A stretch of 64,000 nucleotides of DNA, taken from the NCBI RefSeq assembly GCF_900111605.1, contig NZ_FOIA01000009.1:43191-107190 (forward strand). Reading direction: 5' to 3'. Within the stretch, counting starts at the first letter, position 1; each line of letters opens with the position of its first letter. Below the pieces are notes generated by a model. That model was not told where the DNA came from, searched no databases, and saw only the letters and a program-made list of their open reading frames with translations. This document shows positions 1 through 8,456 of this stretch, piece by piece. Origin of the DNA: Nitrosomonas marina. Its GTDB lineage: Bacteria; Pseudomonadota; Gammaproteobacteria; Burkholderiales; Nitrosomonadaceae. Made by a program: the position numbers and the translations under genes.

Positions 1-703
1 ATTTTTGTATCCGTTGGTACAGGGTTATGATTCTGTTGCTTTGAAAGCTGACCTGGAGTTGGGAGGTACGGATCAGAAGTTTAATCTGCTGGTAGGGCGA
101 GAACTGCAAAAGCATTTTGGTCTGCCACAGCAGTGCATTCTTACTATGCCTCTGCTGGAAGGCCTGGATGGTATCAATAAGATGTCCAAATCGCTGAGCA
201 ACTATGTCGGAATTACAGAAAGCCCGACAGAAATTTTTGGCAAATTAATGTCGGTTTCAGATCAATTAATGTGGCGTTATATTGAATTACTGTCATCCGA
301 GCCTATCGAAACCATACATGGCTGGCAGCGGGAGGTCAAAGCAGGACGGAATCCAAGAGATATCAAGGTAATGTTTGCACAGGAAATCGTTACGCGCTTT
401 CACAGTCGCAACGCAGCCGAGTCAGCGCTTGTTGATTTTGAAATGCGATTCAAGCGAGGAGCGCTTCCAGACGAAATACCTGAAAAGACTGTTCAGGTCG
501 ATGGTACAGCCATCCGGTTGACGTCTCTTATGAAACAGGCCGGGCTATCTGCAAGCACAAGTGAAGCAATGCGCATGATTGATCAGGGTGCTGTCAAAGT
601 AGATGGAGAAAAGGTCGAGGATAAATCGAAAGAAATACAGCGATGTGAGACGATTGTTATACAAGTCGGCAAGCGCAAGTTTGCCAGAGTGACAACTGCA
701 TAA
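1..703 (+). CDS. tyrS: tyrosyl-tRNA synthetase, 3' part (cut by window edge)
   Basis: Charges tRNA-Tyr with tyrosine in the cytoplasm. The reading frame is open from base 2, so the gene begins left of the window and about 233 C-terminal residues are present. Visible are the tail of the Rossmann catalytic domain with the GGTDQKFN tyrosine-site segment, the KMSKS class I signature (in [13 protein letters not shown]), and a C-terminal S4 RNA-binding domain (from about [12 protein letters not shown] to the end). The KMSKS form and the GGTDQKFN segment fit the TyrZ-like type common in betaproteobacteria. The stop is followed after 51 bases by the next gene on the same strand. Confidence 0.95.
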   Translation, partial: FLYPLVQGYDSVALKADLELGGTDQKFNLLVGRELQKHFGLPQQCILTMPLLEGLDGINKMSKSLSNYVGITESPTEIFGKLMSVSDQLMWRYIELLSSEPIETIHGWQREVKAGRNPRDIKVMFAQEIVTRFHSRNAAESALVDFEMRFKRGALPDEIPEKTVQVDGTAIRLTSLMKQAGLSASTSEAMRMIDQGAVKVDGEKVEDKSKEIQRCETIVIQVGKRKFARVTTA

Positions 704-754
704 GCCACTTGATTTTTTGTCCGGTTTGTCTAATTTTTATTTAAGGAAAAAATC

Positions 755-1255
755 ATGATTCGTAATCCAATAGATGTGTCCACGCGTGTGAGTTCCAATC
801 TCTCAGCATTGATTGAGACTCGTTTGAACACGGATGATCCCGAGGAATATGTCACGCTCGCAGTTATACGAGACTATCTAACCGATATGCTGTCGGCGGC
901 GTTTACCGAGACGGAACATATCCATCACTTTGATATCAATGATTCGCTGCTTGACGAGCTGGACGCATTGATTGAAGAATTTGGTGAAACGGCGCTGGCG
1001 AGTGATTTCGTGCAAAACAGCGCCAGCGAACCTATGTCACGAGTCATTGACGCGGTAATTAACAGTAGGGATCAGGATAACCCGCCGACACTGGAAGCAG
1101 TCAGAGAAGCTATCGCAATGGGGTTGCCGGCAAGACTCGTTGGTGATGGTGTGCTGGATGAGGACGAAGATGATGCGCTACTTGCAGAAATCGATGCGTT
1201 AATCAATCGGCACGGTGGTGATGCGCTGGCCGAGGAGTTTTTACGTTACGAATAA
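755..1255 (+). CDS. acidic two-repeat protein of unknown function
   Basis: A 166-residue protein that I do not recognise. It has no signal peptide or membrane segment, so it is probably cytoplasmic. It is strongly acidic. Two tandem repeats of about 50 residues can be aligned by eye: one from TLAVIRDYL to ALASDFV and one from TLEAVREAI to ALAEEFL. Each ends in the pattern LL-E-[IL]-DALI followed by a short linker and AL-A--F. The start has a purine-rich AAGGAAAAAA just upstream. It lies 51 bases after tyrS and may be co-transcribed with it. A bidirectional terminator follows. Confidence 0.75.
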   Translation: MIRNPIDVSTRVSSNLSALIETRLNTDDPEEYVTLAVIRDYLTDMLSAAFTETEHIHHFDINDSLLDELDALIEEFGETALASDFVQNSASEPMSRVIDAVINSRDQDNPPTLEAVREAIAMGLPARLVGDGVLDEDEDDALLAEIDALINRHGGDALAEEFLRYE

Positions 1256-1390
1256 GGTCGGGTATCCGGTCAGCACCTGAATCCTTCGTTGATTGAAGGA
1301 AAAGAGTAATAAGCGGTTTAGGAAGCCAGCAAAAGTACGTCTGAATGACCAGCCTGAATGCCACTTATAATCCGGTTGCACAGGCGAAAT

Positions 1391-1424
1391 AAAAACCGCG
1401 CACCAAAATCGATGCACGGTTTTT
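1391..1424. terminator. bidirectional rho-independent terminator
   Basis: Inverted repeat AAAAACCGcGCA / TGCaCGGTTTTT with one mismatch and a 10-base loop. The T-run on one strand is the A-run on the other. It sits between the end of the acidic repeat protein (plus strand) and the end of the multicopper oxidase (minus strand), so it can serve both. Confidence 0.7.
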
Positions 1425-1469
1425 AGTAATACAGCTTATTTTCTAATGATGCAAATGACAGCTGACCGG

Positions 1470-4325
1470 TTAGGGAACAGCATTTTTCTGCGCATCAGTC
1501 AAGCCAGCCTGCCATCCGGATGGCAGATGTTGTACCCAGCCGTTATACACATTGGGGATTGCCAGTACGCCCTGGCCGCCCATGCCCGCCAGGCTGACCA
1601 CAGCGTCATCCGTAGCTGCAGTGTTATCTGCCATGGAGATTGTGCCGGCAACAGTAGCATCAGAGAAATTGCCGTCGCCATTCGGGTCAGGGTCGACCAC
1701 AATCAGCCGGTTGGAAAATTTACTGCTGACATAGGCATAATAACCGCCACCGGCCTTGGCACCGAAATTGACACCATGACAGCCAGGGTCGCAAGGTAAT
1801 ATGGCCACGACCGTGTCAGAGCTGGTGTCGACAACAGTGATGGTGCCGCCCGTATTTGCCGTGACCACCACGCGGCCGGTCGGATCAACGGGCGTCTGAA
1901 TCGGTAAAATGCCGGAATTTGCCGCGCCTTCGCCCGTTACGGGATTATAAGCAGCAATCAGATTGATGTATGGCTTGCCGCCGTTTGCAGCTACCGGAAC
2001 CGGATTCCCGTCAAAGTCGTAAACACTCAAGGAATGGTCCAGCAGGTTGGCGGCGTAAATTCTGTCGTTGCCGACGCCAATCGCGATTGGGTGTGGCCCG
2101 TGTGGAAAGTTGCCGCCAGCGGCCGGACGTGCCATGATCTGCCCGGAATTGCCGTCATAAAAACCGGTATCCGATGTGTTGATATTCGGTGTAACGATTT
2201 TACCTGCCGGTGTAATCCAGTGACCATGCGGGTTTGCCGGTACCTGTCCAGGCAATTGCGTAGGAATGCTGGATTCCGGCGTCGTCGTGCCTGCCGGAAT
2301 GGTGACCACCCTGTTTTCGCCATTAATGGCCACGGTAATATCATCACTGTCCGGCATCGTCATGACATGCGATGGTGAATCGCCAATTCGAATATTGTCG
2401 ATCAACTGGCCGTTGGACTGATTAATGAACGTCAGCTTGTTGTCGAACCATTGCGTCTGGAAAACGGTCGACTGATTTCGGTCAACCCACATATTATGTG
2501 GATGATTCATATTGATTGACGGCAATGCAATCTTGCGTTTGATCGTCCAGTCCGATGTGTCGAGCACAGTGATGGTTCCGGGTTTGGTTTTACTGGCCGT
2601 TTTTTCAAACTGCGTATTGATCCATACCTCGCCAACGCCTGGCGTAACGGGATTGGACAATGGACCCAAGGCAATGTCCTGACCATACCGGCTTTCGAGT
2701 ACAGCTTTCAGATTCAACACCGCTCCACCGCTCAAGCGTACGTCAACGTTCGGGTATTCCGCATGCCATGGCGCGGCAGATGTGTAATCCTGCCAGTTTC
2801 CCTGGGTCGTAGCGACAAAAAATGTTCTCAGCAAGCGTGTAGCGAGATCGCTGGTAGTTGGCAGATCATGGATGCCAACCACCAGATCAATAGCTTCGCC
2901 CAAATCCAGTCCATCCGTGCTGGGGTCGTCTACAATTACGGCGCCAAACATATAAGGGTGGATTTTACAGGTGAATACATACAGACCCGGTGTGTTGAGC
3001 TGTACAATGCCGCCGCCGCGGTAGGCCTTGGTCTGATCAAACGGGATGTCATGTTTGTTATCCGTGTCCGCATCACTTGGCCAGATCAGGGTTGTAATGG
3101 TGTGCACCGCGTTGGTGTCCGACATAATGAAATGCGCACTGCTGCCGGGGGCCATTACTTCAAGTGAGCGGGTTTTGATATTAAGCGCACCGATCGGACC
3201 GGCGGGGTCGATGATCGCATCGCTGCGCGTGCTTCTGAACCAGCTGCCGGGCTCGTCCGAAATTTCAAAGGTCACCAGACCGGGATCGCTCTGGTTGGGA
3301 CTCAGGAGTATCGCGCCATACGGTGACGCGCCCGCAACGCTGACGCCGGATGCAGCGCCGGGTTCATCCACGCGGAACCGCGCCGCCATGTTGGATTCCA
3401 TATGCGATACCACGTGGCAGTGCAAGTGCCACATGCCCGCGCCGACACCGGTGCCTGACTTAAGCGTGAAGGCGTGACTGTCGGCCTTACCGGCCAGTAT
3501 TTTGACGTCAATAATATGCGGAGTGTGGCCCTGGTTAATCGGGTCGACCTCGTCAAGCCAGCGGTGTGCGTGCAGATGGAATGTATGGTCGTGCTCAAGT
3601 GACAACACATGAAAGCGCACTATTTCATCCAGATTGGCGCCAAGTACCGGGTTGGTCCAGAGAGGAGTCTGCGTACCGTTGACGATCTCGGCGCCCCAGA
3701 ACGTGGAACCAACCATGAACATGATGTATTCCTTGTCCAGATCGGCGATATCGGTCGGGATGATGGTGCCGTCACCGTCGATATAGCTTTGCACCGAACC
3801 GTCGGCGGCGTTGACGACCAGAGCGCCAAACAGGCCCAGCAATCCGGATCCGTCGTCATAATACGGATATGTGCCGGTTTTGCTGGCAGTAAAGGAATAA
3901 TTCTGCGAACCGCCGCCGGCAGCAGCCTCGGCCGCGTTTTCCAGAATGCCGGGAATATTAATGCCAACGGGAACGCTGGTGTTGTTCGTCAGTGAAATGT
4001 TGACTGTATCGCCCTGTTGAACAAAAAGCGTCGGACCGGGTATGGCTGTTTCTGCCGGGTAATTCTGATTCGACCCGGCGTGGCTGATCATTTTATAGCC
4101 AAGCTGGCCGTTTGGCAGCGTCTCCGCTGAAAGATTGATTGTATGCGTGGTAGTAGCGCTAATGGATTCGGCTTTGGTTTTTTTGAGCAACAACCCATCT
4201 TTAAAATAATATATGTTCCCATCATGCGTGGCTGCCAGCGCGATACTTGAAAAGAACAATGCGGCTATGAACACAACCGTTGCCGCCACTGTTTTTTTAT
4301 TCGATCCAAAGATAATAAATTTCAT
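1470..4325 (-). CDS. multicopper oxidase-like protein: two cupredoxin domains, extra type 1 copper domain and beta-propeller
   Basis: A 951-residue exported protein with signal peptide ending in SSIALAA. The first cupredoxin domain (about 85-180) has lost its copper ligands: GINIPGI replaces the usual HxHG and PYYDDG replaces WYHDH. The second domain (about 185-320) keeps H247-x2-H250-x-H252 and the H302-C303-H304-x3-H308-x4-M313 type 1/type 3 set. A third cupredoxin-like domain (about 380-468) carries a plastocyanin-type set H408, C453, H456, M459. From about 560 to 930 there is a YVTN-like beta-propeller. The ATG has AAAGGA upstream; an upstream TTG overlaps the stop of the preceding gene and is less likely. 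Gap to that gene is 33 bases. The missing ligands are present in the upstream partner, so the two probably form one enzyme. Substrate unknown. Confidence 0.85.
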   Translation of the reverse strand: MKFIIFGSNKKTVAATVVFIAALFFSSIALAATHDGNIYYFKDGLLLKKTKAESISATTTHTINLSAETLPNGQLGYKMISHAGSNQNYPAETAIPGPTLFVQQGDTVNISLTNNTSVPVGINIPGILENAAEAAAGGGSQNYSFTASKTGTYPYYDDGSGLLGLFGALVVNAADGSVQSYIDGDGTIIPTDIADLDKEYIMFMVGSTFWGAEIVNGTQTPLWTNPVLGANLDEIVRFHVLSLEHDHTFHLHAHRWLDEVDPINQGHTPHIIDVKILAGKADSHAFTLKSGTGVGAGMWHLHCHVVSHMESNMAARFRVDEPGAASGVSVAGASPYGAILLSPNQSDPGLVTFEISDEPGSWFRSTRSDAIIDPAGPIGALNIKTRSLEVMAPGSSAHFIMSDTNAVHTITTLIWPSDADTDNKHDIPFDQTKAYRGGGIVQLNTPGLYVFTCKIHPYMFGAVIVDDPSTDGLDLGEAIDLVVGIHDLPTTSDLATRLLRTFFVATTQGNWQDYTSAAPWHAEYPNVDVRLSGGAVLNLKAVLESRYGQDIALGPLSNPVTPGVGEVWINTQFEKTASKTKPGTITVLDTSDWTIKRKIALPSINMNHPHNMWVDRNQSTVFQTQWFDNKLTFINQSNGQLIDNIRIGDSPSHVMTMPDSDDITVAINGENRVVTIPAGTTTPESSIPTQLPGQVPANPHGHWITPAGKIVTPNINTSDTGFYDGNSGQIMARPAAGGNFPHGPHPIAIGVGNDRIYAANLLDHSLSVYDFDGNPVPVAANGGKPYINLIAAYNPVTGEGAANSGILPIQTPVDPTGRVVVTANTGGTITVVDTSSDTVVAILPCDPGCHGVNFGAKAGGGYYAYVSSKFSNRLIVVDPDPNGDGNFSDATVAGTISMADNTAATDDAVVSLAGMGGQGVLAIPNVYNGWVQHLPSGWQAGLTDAQKNAVP

Positions 4326-4358
4326 TCTTCTGTCCTTTGATTGAGAATTACGTTTCAA

Positions 4359-5411
4359 TTAGGGATTAACGTTAAAGTTGCCCTGCATGCCCAGTGAATT
4401 ACCGGGAAAGGTGTCATCCTTATACTGTGAATCCCATGCTGCCTGGACAGCAAAAACATGCTTCTCTAATGGGCCGATTACTTTTTCAGTAATAATCAGA
4501 TTTGTGCCGGGATCGATCCATCCGTAATTGTTCATTTTGAAATTGTGTGAATTGGAACCAAGCGCAATCAGATGGAAGCGGACATTGTTGCCCTGATGGG
4601 CCGTGAGCGTCGGGTTATGCCAGAGTGGCGTCTGCTGGCCTGTCTGGTTATCGATTTCCGTTCCCCAAAATGCGTCATCGCCAATAAACAGGACATATTC
4701 CTTTTTGATACTGGAAACAGGCACATTTTTTAACTTTCCGGCCTTGTTCAGGGCCTGCATACTGGTGCTGCCATTGACAATGACTGCGCCATACAACCCT
4801 CTGTCCTCTGCGCCATTGAGCGTGATCATATTATGATCGTGGTAGGCCCATGTCCCTGTTGTGCCGGGTGCGGCAATCCAGTGATACGTGTAGCTCATCG
4901 TGGGCGTGGCGCTTTCGTCCGCAACCAGATTAATGTATTCGAGGGTGCCGTCACTGTGAATATCGTAATGCACACCATGTACATGTACACTGACCTGTTC
5001 AAGTGTGGCCGAATTGCCCGGATCAAATACATGCCTCAACGTGAGCACGACTTCATCACCCTCGTCGATGACCAGGGTTGGTCCCGGTATCGTCGGCTCG
5101 GATACATACCTGGATGTCACATCGGTCTCCTTGTTGCCCCTTTTAACGATGTGCTGTGCCATACGGTAAGCAAACAGATCGTTTCCGCCTTCAACGCCGG
5201 CCGGTATTTTCTCGGCCCACAGTTCGATTATGTGCATTTTTCCCGCACTGGCAGCGAATGCGGTCTGGACGCACAACATTAACGCTAGCATGGTCAGAAT
5301 ATGAAAAACAAGCTTGGTCTGCTTTTGCGCGCCCCGTCGAGCAGGCACTGCTGCCGTAGGCGCAAAGCGCGAATGTTTCGACCGTAAGGTATGCATTACT
5401 TTACGTATCAT
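4359..5411 (-). CDS. multicopper oxidase-like protein, partner subunit with N-terminal copper ligands only
   Basis: A 350-residue exported protein with a long basic N-terminus before a signal peptide ending near QTAFAASA. Domain 1 keeps both histidine pairs of a multicopper oxidase: H143-V-H145 (in HVHGVHYD) and H191-D-H193 (in YHDHN). Domain 2 is clearly homologous to domain 2 of the neighbouring 951-residue protein (shared KEYV-F, FWG-EI, TPLW-NP, VRFH) but has lost HxxHxH (SHNFKMNN instead) and lacks the HCHxxxHxxxxM segment entirely. It is complementary to its downstream neighbour. The ATG follows a strong GGAGGGAG. First gene of a two-gene operon. Confidence 0.85.
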   Translation of the reverse strand: MIRKVMHTLRSKHSRFAPTAAVPARRGAQKQTKLVFHILTMLALMLCVQTAFAASAGKMHIIELWAEKIPAGVEGGNDLFAYRMAQHIVKRGNKETDVTSRYVSEPTIPGPTLVIDEGDEVVLTLRHVFDPGNSATLEQVSVHVHGVHYDIHSDGTLEYINLVADESATPTMSYTYHWIAAPGTTGTWAYHDHNMITLNGAEDRGLYGAVIVNGSTSMQALNKAGKLKNVPVSSIKKEYVLFIGDDAFWGTEIDNQTGQQTPLWHNPTLTAHQGNNVRFHLIALGSNSHNFKMNNYGWIDPGTNLIITEKVIGPLEKHVFAVQAAWDSQYKDDTFPGNSLGMQGNFNVNP

Positions 5412-6079
5412 TTAATTCTCCCTCCGTTAATTATTTATCTAGATTGGTGCCAAATTCAGGAAACGTAATTCCAGTGAAGAATACGTCAATGTTTTTCCAA
5501 GCATTTTTTGTGCCAGAAATGCTTAATTATTTTAAGTTGTTGATTTATATGTCGTATAAATTTTGCTGTACGGGCTGCATCGCGAAACAAAAGACCACAA
5601 TGACATTAAGTAAAATATTTCGACACAATTTAAGTGCTAAAGACACTATTTTTCATAAGGTTATTGAAACATTAGAAATGTTACAAAATGGTTTCAATTT
5701 GTTGAAAGTTATGCAATTTTCACAGGCATAGGTGCGACAAATTGTCGCACCTATGCCCAAAATGCAGTGTAAAATTTTTCGACAGTGTGATGAGATGAGC
5801 ACAAAAGACTGGAGATCAAGCCGCGTTTGATGAATTATTTATCAAATACTTATTGAGTATTTGCCCGGAATGAAAATGTGTGTAACAAAAATCCGGACCA
5901 GCGATGAGCGTATAAATACAGCTTCATGAAAATATGGCAAATCAATGCATGCCATTACACGAAATTTCATAAAAAGTTAAATAATCTGTAATCCTCTGTA
6001 CATAAATGCAGTGTATCGTGTGTTCCTGCAACATTGTTGTTTTTATAGTAAATTTTTTAATGATTACGAGGTGTCAAAC
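5412..6079. other. AT-rich divergent intergenic region
   Basis: This 668-base stretch separates the split multicopper oxidase operon (minus) from a small exported protein (plus). It is AT-rich and holds a perfect 33-base palindrome (entered separately) plus shorter inverted repeats such as AACATT-aga-AATGTT near 5670. Just upstream of the oxidase start, on the minus strand, TTGGCAC occurs as in a sigma-54 minus-24 element, but no TTGC follows at the right distance. An open frame at 5444-5731 has no ribosome-binding site or protein-like features. Confidence 0.5.
5725..5757. promoter_or_regulatory. perfect 33-base palindrome, candidate operator
   Basis: Arms GGCATAGGTGCGACAA and its exact reverse complement are separated by one base. 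The inner part, TGCGACAAATTGTCGCA, looks like a dimer-binding site for a regulator. There is no T-run on either side, so it is not a typical terminator. It lies about 315 bases from the oxidase start and about 320 bases from the small exported protein. The bound regulator is unknown. Confidence 0.55.
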
Positions 6080-6331
6080 ATGAAGTACAGAAATATCTCT
6101 GGAGGATTGGTAATCTTTGCACTGGCCATTGCGATGACAAGCGGTCCGTCATTTGCCAAAAATGAAACTGCGCTGAAAAAAAGTTTTCGGGAAAATGCTG
6201 TGGGCATTGCAACCAGTTCGCTCAGTAAGCAGATCAAAGAAAAATTATTGAAATTACGTAAGGAATCGTCATCCTTAGCTACCGGTGACAGTATTGTCCA
6301 GCGTTATAAAAATAAGCTCGAGGCCAAATAG
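6080..6331 (+). CDS. small exported protein of unknown function
   Basis: An 83-residue protein with a clear signal peptide ending in SGPSFA, leaving a basic, helix-prone mature chain of about 57 residues rich in Lys and Ser. No family is recognised. The ATG at 6080 has GAGGTG six bases upstream; an in-frame upstream start would bury the signal peptide behind 23 residues and is rejected. A rho-independent terminator follows at 6484-6528. It is transcribed divergently from the split multicopper oxidase. Confidence 0.65.
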   Translation: MKYRNISGGLVIFALAIAMTSGPSFAKNETALKKSFRENAVGIATSSLSKQIKEKLLKLRKESSSLATGDSIVQRYKNKLEAK

Positions 6332-6483
6332 AACCATGCCTGATGAATAGTCGTGACAGTTGTTGATGAGTAAATACTTTTCGACTGTTCGTTCAGTTCT
6401 AACAATTTTTCATTTATCACGCCACACGCAATAAAAACTGTGTAAAGCCATCCTGGTTTTCGCAGTTTTCGATTTGTATCTCG

Positions 6484-6528
6484 AGCCTTCCGGAAACGCC
6501 CGTTTTCATGGAAGGCTGTTTTTTTTTT
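6484..6528 (+). terminator. rho-independent terminator
   Basis: Stem AGCCTTCC / GGAAGGCT with an 18-base loop, followed by G and about ten T residues on the plus strand. It ends the transcript of the small exported protein. Confidence 0.75.
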
Positions 6529-6819
6529 CGATAATCAACTGCTCTGCTATCCCGCGCAGTGCGGCAGATAACCTGTCAGCGCTCCATCAAGGTATGACGT
6601 TGCTACATTAAGGCGGGCAGCGATCGCAAATAGTGTTGTATTGTATTAATCAGCAGTTGGAGTATTTTCCTGAATTTTATTCTCTGTATCGCGCTGTTAC
6701 CGGATTCCGGGTCATCCGGAATCCGCTTTGAGTAATTGGGCCGCTTGTTTTCGCCAATTCTGAGATTTGACTTGAATACCTGTTTTACGGCCTGTGAAGG
6801 GGTGTTAGGTCGGGTGGGG
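6529..6819. other. intergenic region with hairpin after the porin gene
   Basis: No gene is seen here. A perfect hairpin CGGATTCCGG-gtcat-CCGGAATCCG at 6701-6725 lies downstream of the minus-strand porin gene. It is GC-rich but has no T-run, so it may stabilise the messenger end rather than act as a classical terminator. Confidence 0.45.
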
Positions 6820-8007
6820 TTAAAACAGGTGTCGTAAGCCGACTGTCCAGGTGTTGCGGTCACGGTCGACTGTCGTATTCCTGTCGATGACATTGACACG
6901 TTGATAGCCGCCGAAAAGATTCGTCCGCTTGCTCAGATGATACAGTGCGCCAAGGGTAAAGCTTTTGGCATCGCGCTTGTTCGCAAAAACCGTACGTTCG
7001 GCATGGGTCATTCCGCCTTGCGCAACCAGGGTGGCGTTACCCAGTTTGTATTGACCGCCAACATACCAGACGTCGCCATCGCCGCCGGGATTCATGGCAG
7101 AGTTACACTGACGGGTTGCTGTTTCCTTGATTGAACCGAGCGCGGCAGCGTCCGAACAGGTTGCGGCGCCTATCGCATCGCTGACGAATTCATACTGACC
7201 CTGCAGCTGAAAATCATTATATGACCAGATGCCGCCGATGCGACCGACTTCTTCGGTTTTCAGGTTGGCAGTTGTCACTCGTTTCTGGAACGTACTGACG
7301 TTGTCCCTTGAGTATCCGCCGAAGACCTGGAATTTATGCGCCAGAAAATCAAAATTATATTTCGCGGCAACCTGAACGTCCCACTCACCGTCTTCACCAC
7401 CGGTTTCGCCGATGTTGAAGCCGTCACCACCGAGAGCGCCACCGAGATGAGCTTCCAGTTTTTCAGCGTCTCCGGGCATAAACAGGACGGCGAAAGAAAA
7501 ACCATGAAATTCTGTGGAGGTAAACCTGACAACACTATTGACCGCAGAATACGCGCCGGCACCGAGGCCGTTGGCGCTGGCAACCATGGTGCCGCCACTG
7601 CCGGCAGCCTGCAAGGTTGTATAAACAAATGGATCAATGGTCCAGCCACCGGCAAAATCCGCGAACGGCGAATGCGTACGTCCTATTTTTAATGTGCCGA
7701 TTTTGTCGTTATTGATGCCGACAAAAATTTCCCGGCTGCCCTGGGTTGCGCCGTTGGTATTGAAACCGAAATCGATCATCGCCATTGCCTGAAACCCCCC
7801 GCCCAGGTCTTCAAACACACGGAAACCCCATGAGGAAAAAAACGTTGGGTCGTTTACCGTGGACTGACTGGAATATCCCTCGATATTGATATGACTGTAT
7901 TCAGACTGGATTCTGCCAACAACAGAAAATTTAGATCCGAAAGCGGATGCTGTGGCAATTAATGTGACAAGACCGGTCAATATTATAGCAATCAAATGCT
8001 TATTCAT
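6820..8007 (-). CDS. outer-membrane porin (general Gram-negative porin family)
   Basis: A 395-residue beta-barrel protein that should form a trimeric diffusion pore in the outer membrane. It has a signal peptide (MNKHLIAIILTG to ASAFG), begins its barrel with the porin-typical FSVVGRIQSEY, contains the GTLKIGRTHSPF strand-loop motif, and ends in GLRHLF with the terminal phenylalanine needed for outer-membrane insertion. Two adjacent ATG codons follow AGAGGA; the second, at 8007, has the better spacing. The upstream region contains two CRP-like sites and is shared with the divergent propeller-SCO operon. Confidence 0.9.
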   Translation of the reverse strand: MNKHLIAIILTGLVTLIATASAFGSKFSVVGRIQSEYSHINIEGYSSQSTVNDPTFFSSWGFRVFEDLGGGFQAMAMIDFGFNTNGATQGSREIFVGINNDKIGTLKIGRTHSPFADFAGGWTIDPFVYTTLQAAGSGGTMVASANGLGAGAYSAVNSVVRFTSTEFHGFSFAVLFMPGDAEKLEAHLGGALGGDGFNIGETGGEDGEWDVQVAAKYNFDFLAHKFQVFGGYSRDNVSTFQKRVTTANLKTEEVGRIGGIWSYNDFQLQGQYEFVSDAIGAATCSDAAALGSIKETATRQCNSAMNPGGDGDVWYVGGQYKLGNATLVAQGGMTHAERTVFANKRDAKSFTLGALYHLSKRTNLFGGYQRVNVIDRNTTVDRDRNTWTVGLRHLF

Positions 8008-8180
8008 CATAATCCTCTTTTTGTATGAAATGTTTAATAAATTTGAAAACAAAGCTTTATAAGCCTGTAACAAATGACTTCTACAATCCTTCCAGGTCTG
8101 CGCAAGTGGGAAGATAAAGCCGAATCGTTTCATTTTGATGAAAACGGAGCCGAACGATAAAGCAGTCGGACCGCGAAAGA

Positions 8181-8196
8181 TGTGGGGATTCTCACA
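8181..8196. promoter_or_regulatory. CRP/FNR-family-like binding site 1
   Basis: TGTGGGGATTCTCACA matches the TGTGA-N6-TCACA pattern of CRP at nine of ten positions. It lies 174 bases upstream of the porin start and 58 bases from a second site of the same form. It could control the porin, the propeller-SCO operon, or both. Confidence 0.5.
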
Positions 8197-8238
8197 CCTT
8201 AGATTGATTGTCCATAAACGATAAATTGACCGGGGTAA

Positions 8239-8254
8239 TGTGGGAAAACTCACA
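8239..8254. promoter_or_regulatory. CRP/FNR-family-like binding site 2
   Basis: TGTGGGAAAACTCACA has the same half-sites (TGTGG and TCACA) and the same departure from the consensus as the site at 8181. Two matching copies in one intergenic region make chance less likely. Confidence 0.5.
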
Positions 8255-8325
8255 GGGAATGACGCCTGTTTCAAATTATGATGCCGGGCGTTTTACGTTA
8301 AGTTGTGCCCCGTAATTGGGCGGGT

Positions 8326-8427
8326 CTTCCGGTTCAGTTCCGGGTTTTAAAACCGGAAGCTGTTTCAAAAACAGCTTGCGGTTCAGTTTTCCTGATTCAT
8401 TGAGTCACTTATGCACAATGAATCAGG
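8326..8427 (+). promoter_or_regulatory. tandem hairpins in the leader of the propeller-SCO operon
   Basis: Three inverted repeats follow each other in the untranslated stretch before the propeller gene: CTTCCGGTT (8326-8334) with AACCGGAAG (8351-8359); AAGCTGTTT-caa-AAACAGCTT (8357-8377), which overlaps the first by three bases so the two compete; and CCTGATTCATTG / CAATGAATCAGG (8391-8427). The last hairpin ends 13 bases before the GGAGG ribosome-binding site. They may control message stability or early termination. No known riboswitch is recognised. Confidence 0.45.
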
Positions 8428-8456
8428 AATTTCATGTCAATCTTGGAGGAATTTAA

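Noticed and set aside
5430..5460. Sigma-54 promoter for the split oxidase operon
   Set aside because: TTGGCAC fits the minus-24 element, but the minus-12 TTGC is missing at the required spacing, so the call was not made.
5444..5731. Open frame of 95 codons in the AT-rich region upstream of the split oxidase
   Set aside because: Starts with TTG, no ribosome-binding site, runs into the 33-base palindrome, and its translation does not look like a protein.
6603..6899. Minus-strand frame of 98 codons overlapping the porin 3' end
   Set aside because: It overlaps the porin in another frame and extends over a hairpin; it is a shadow.
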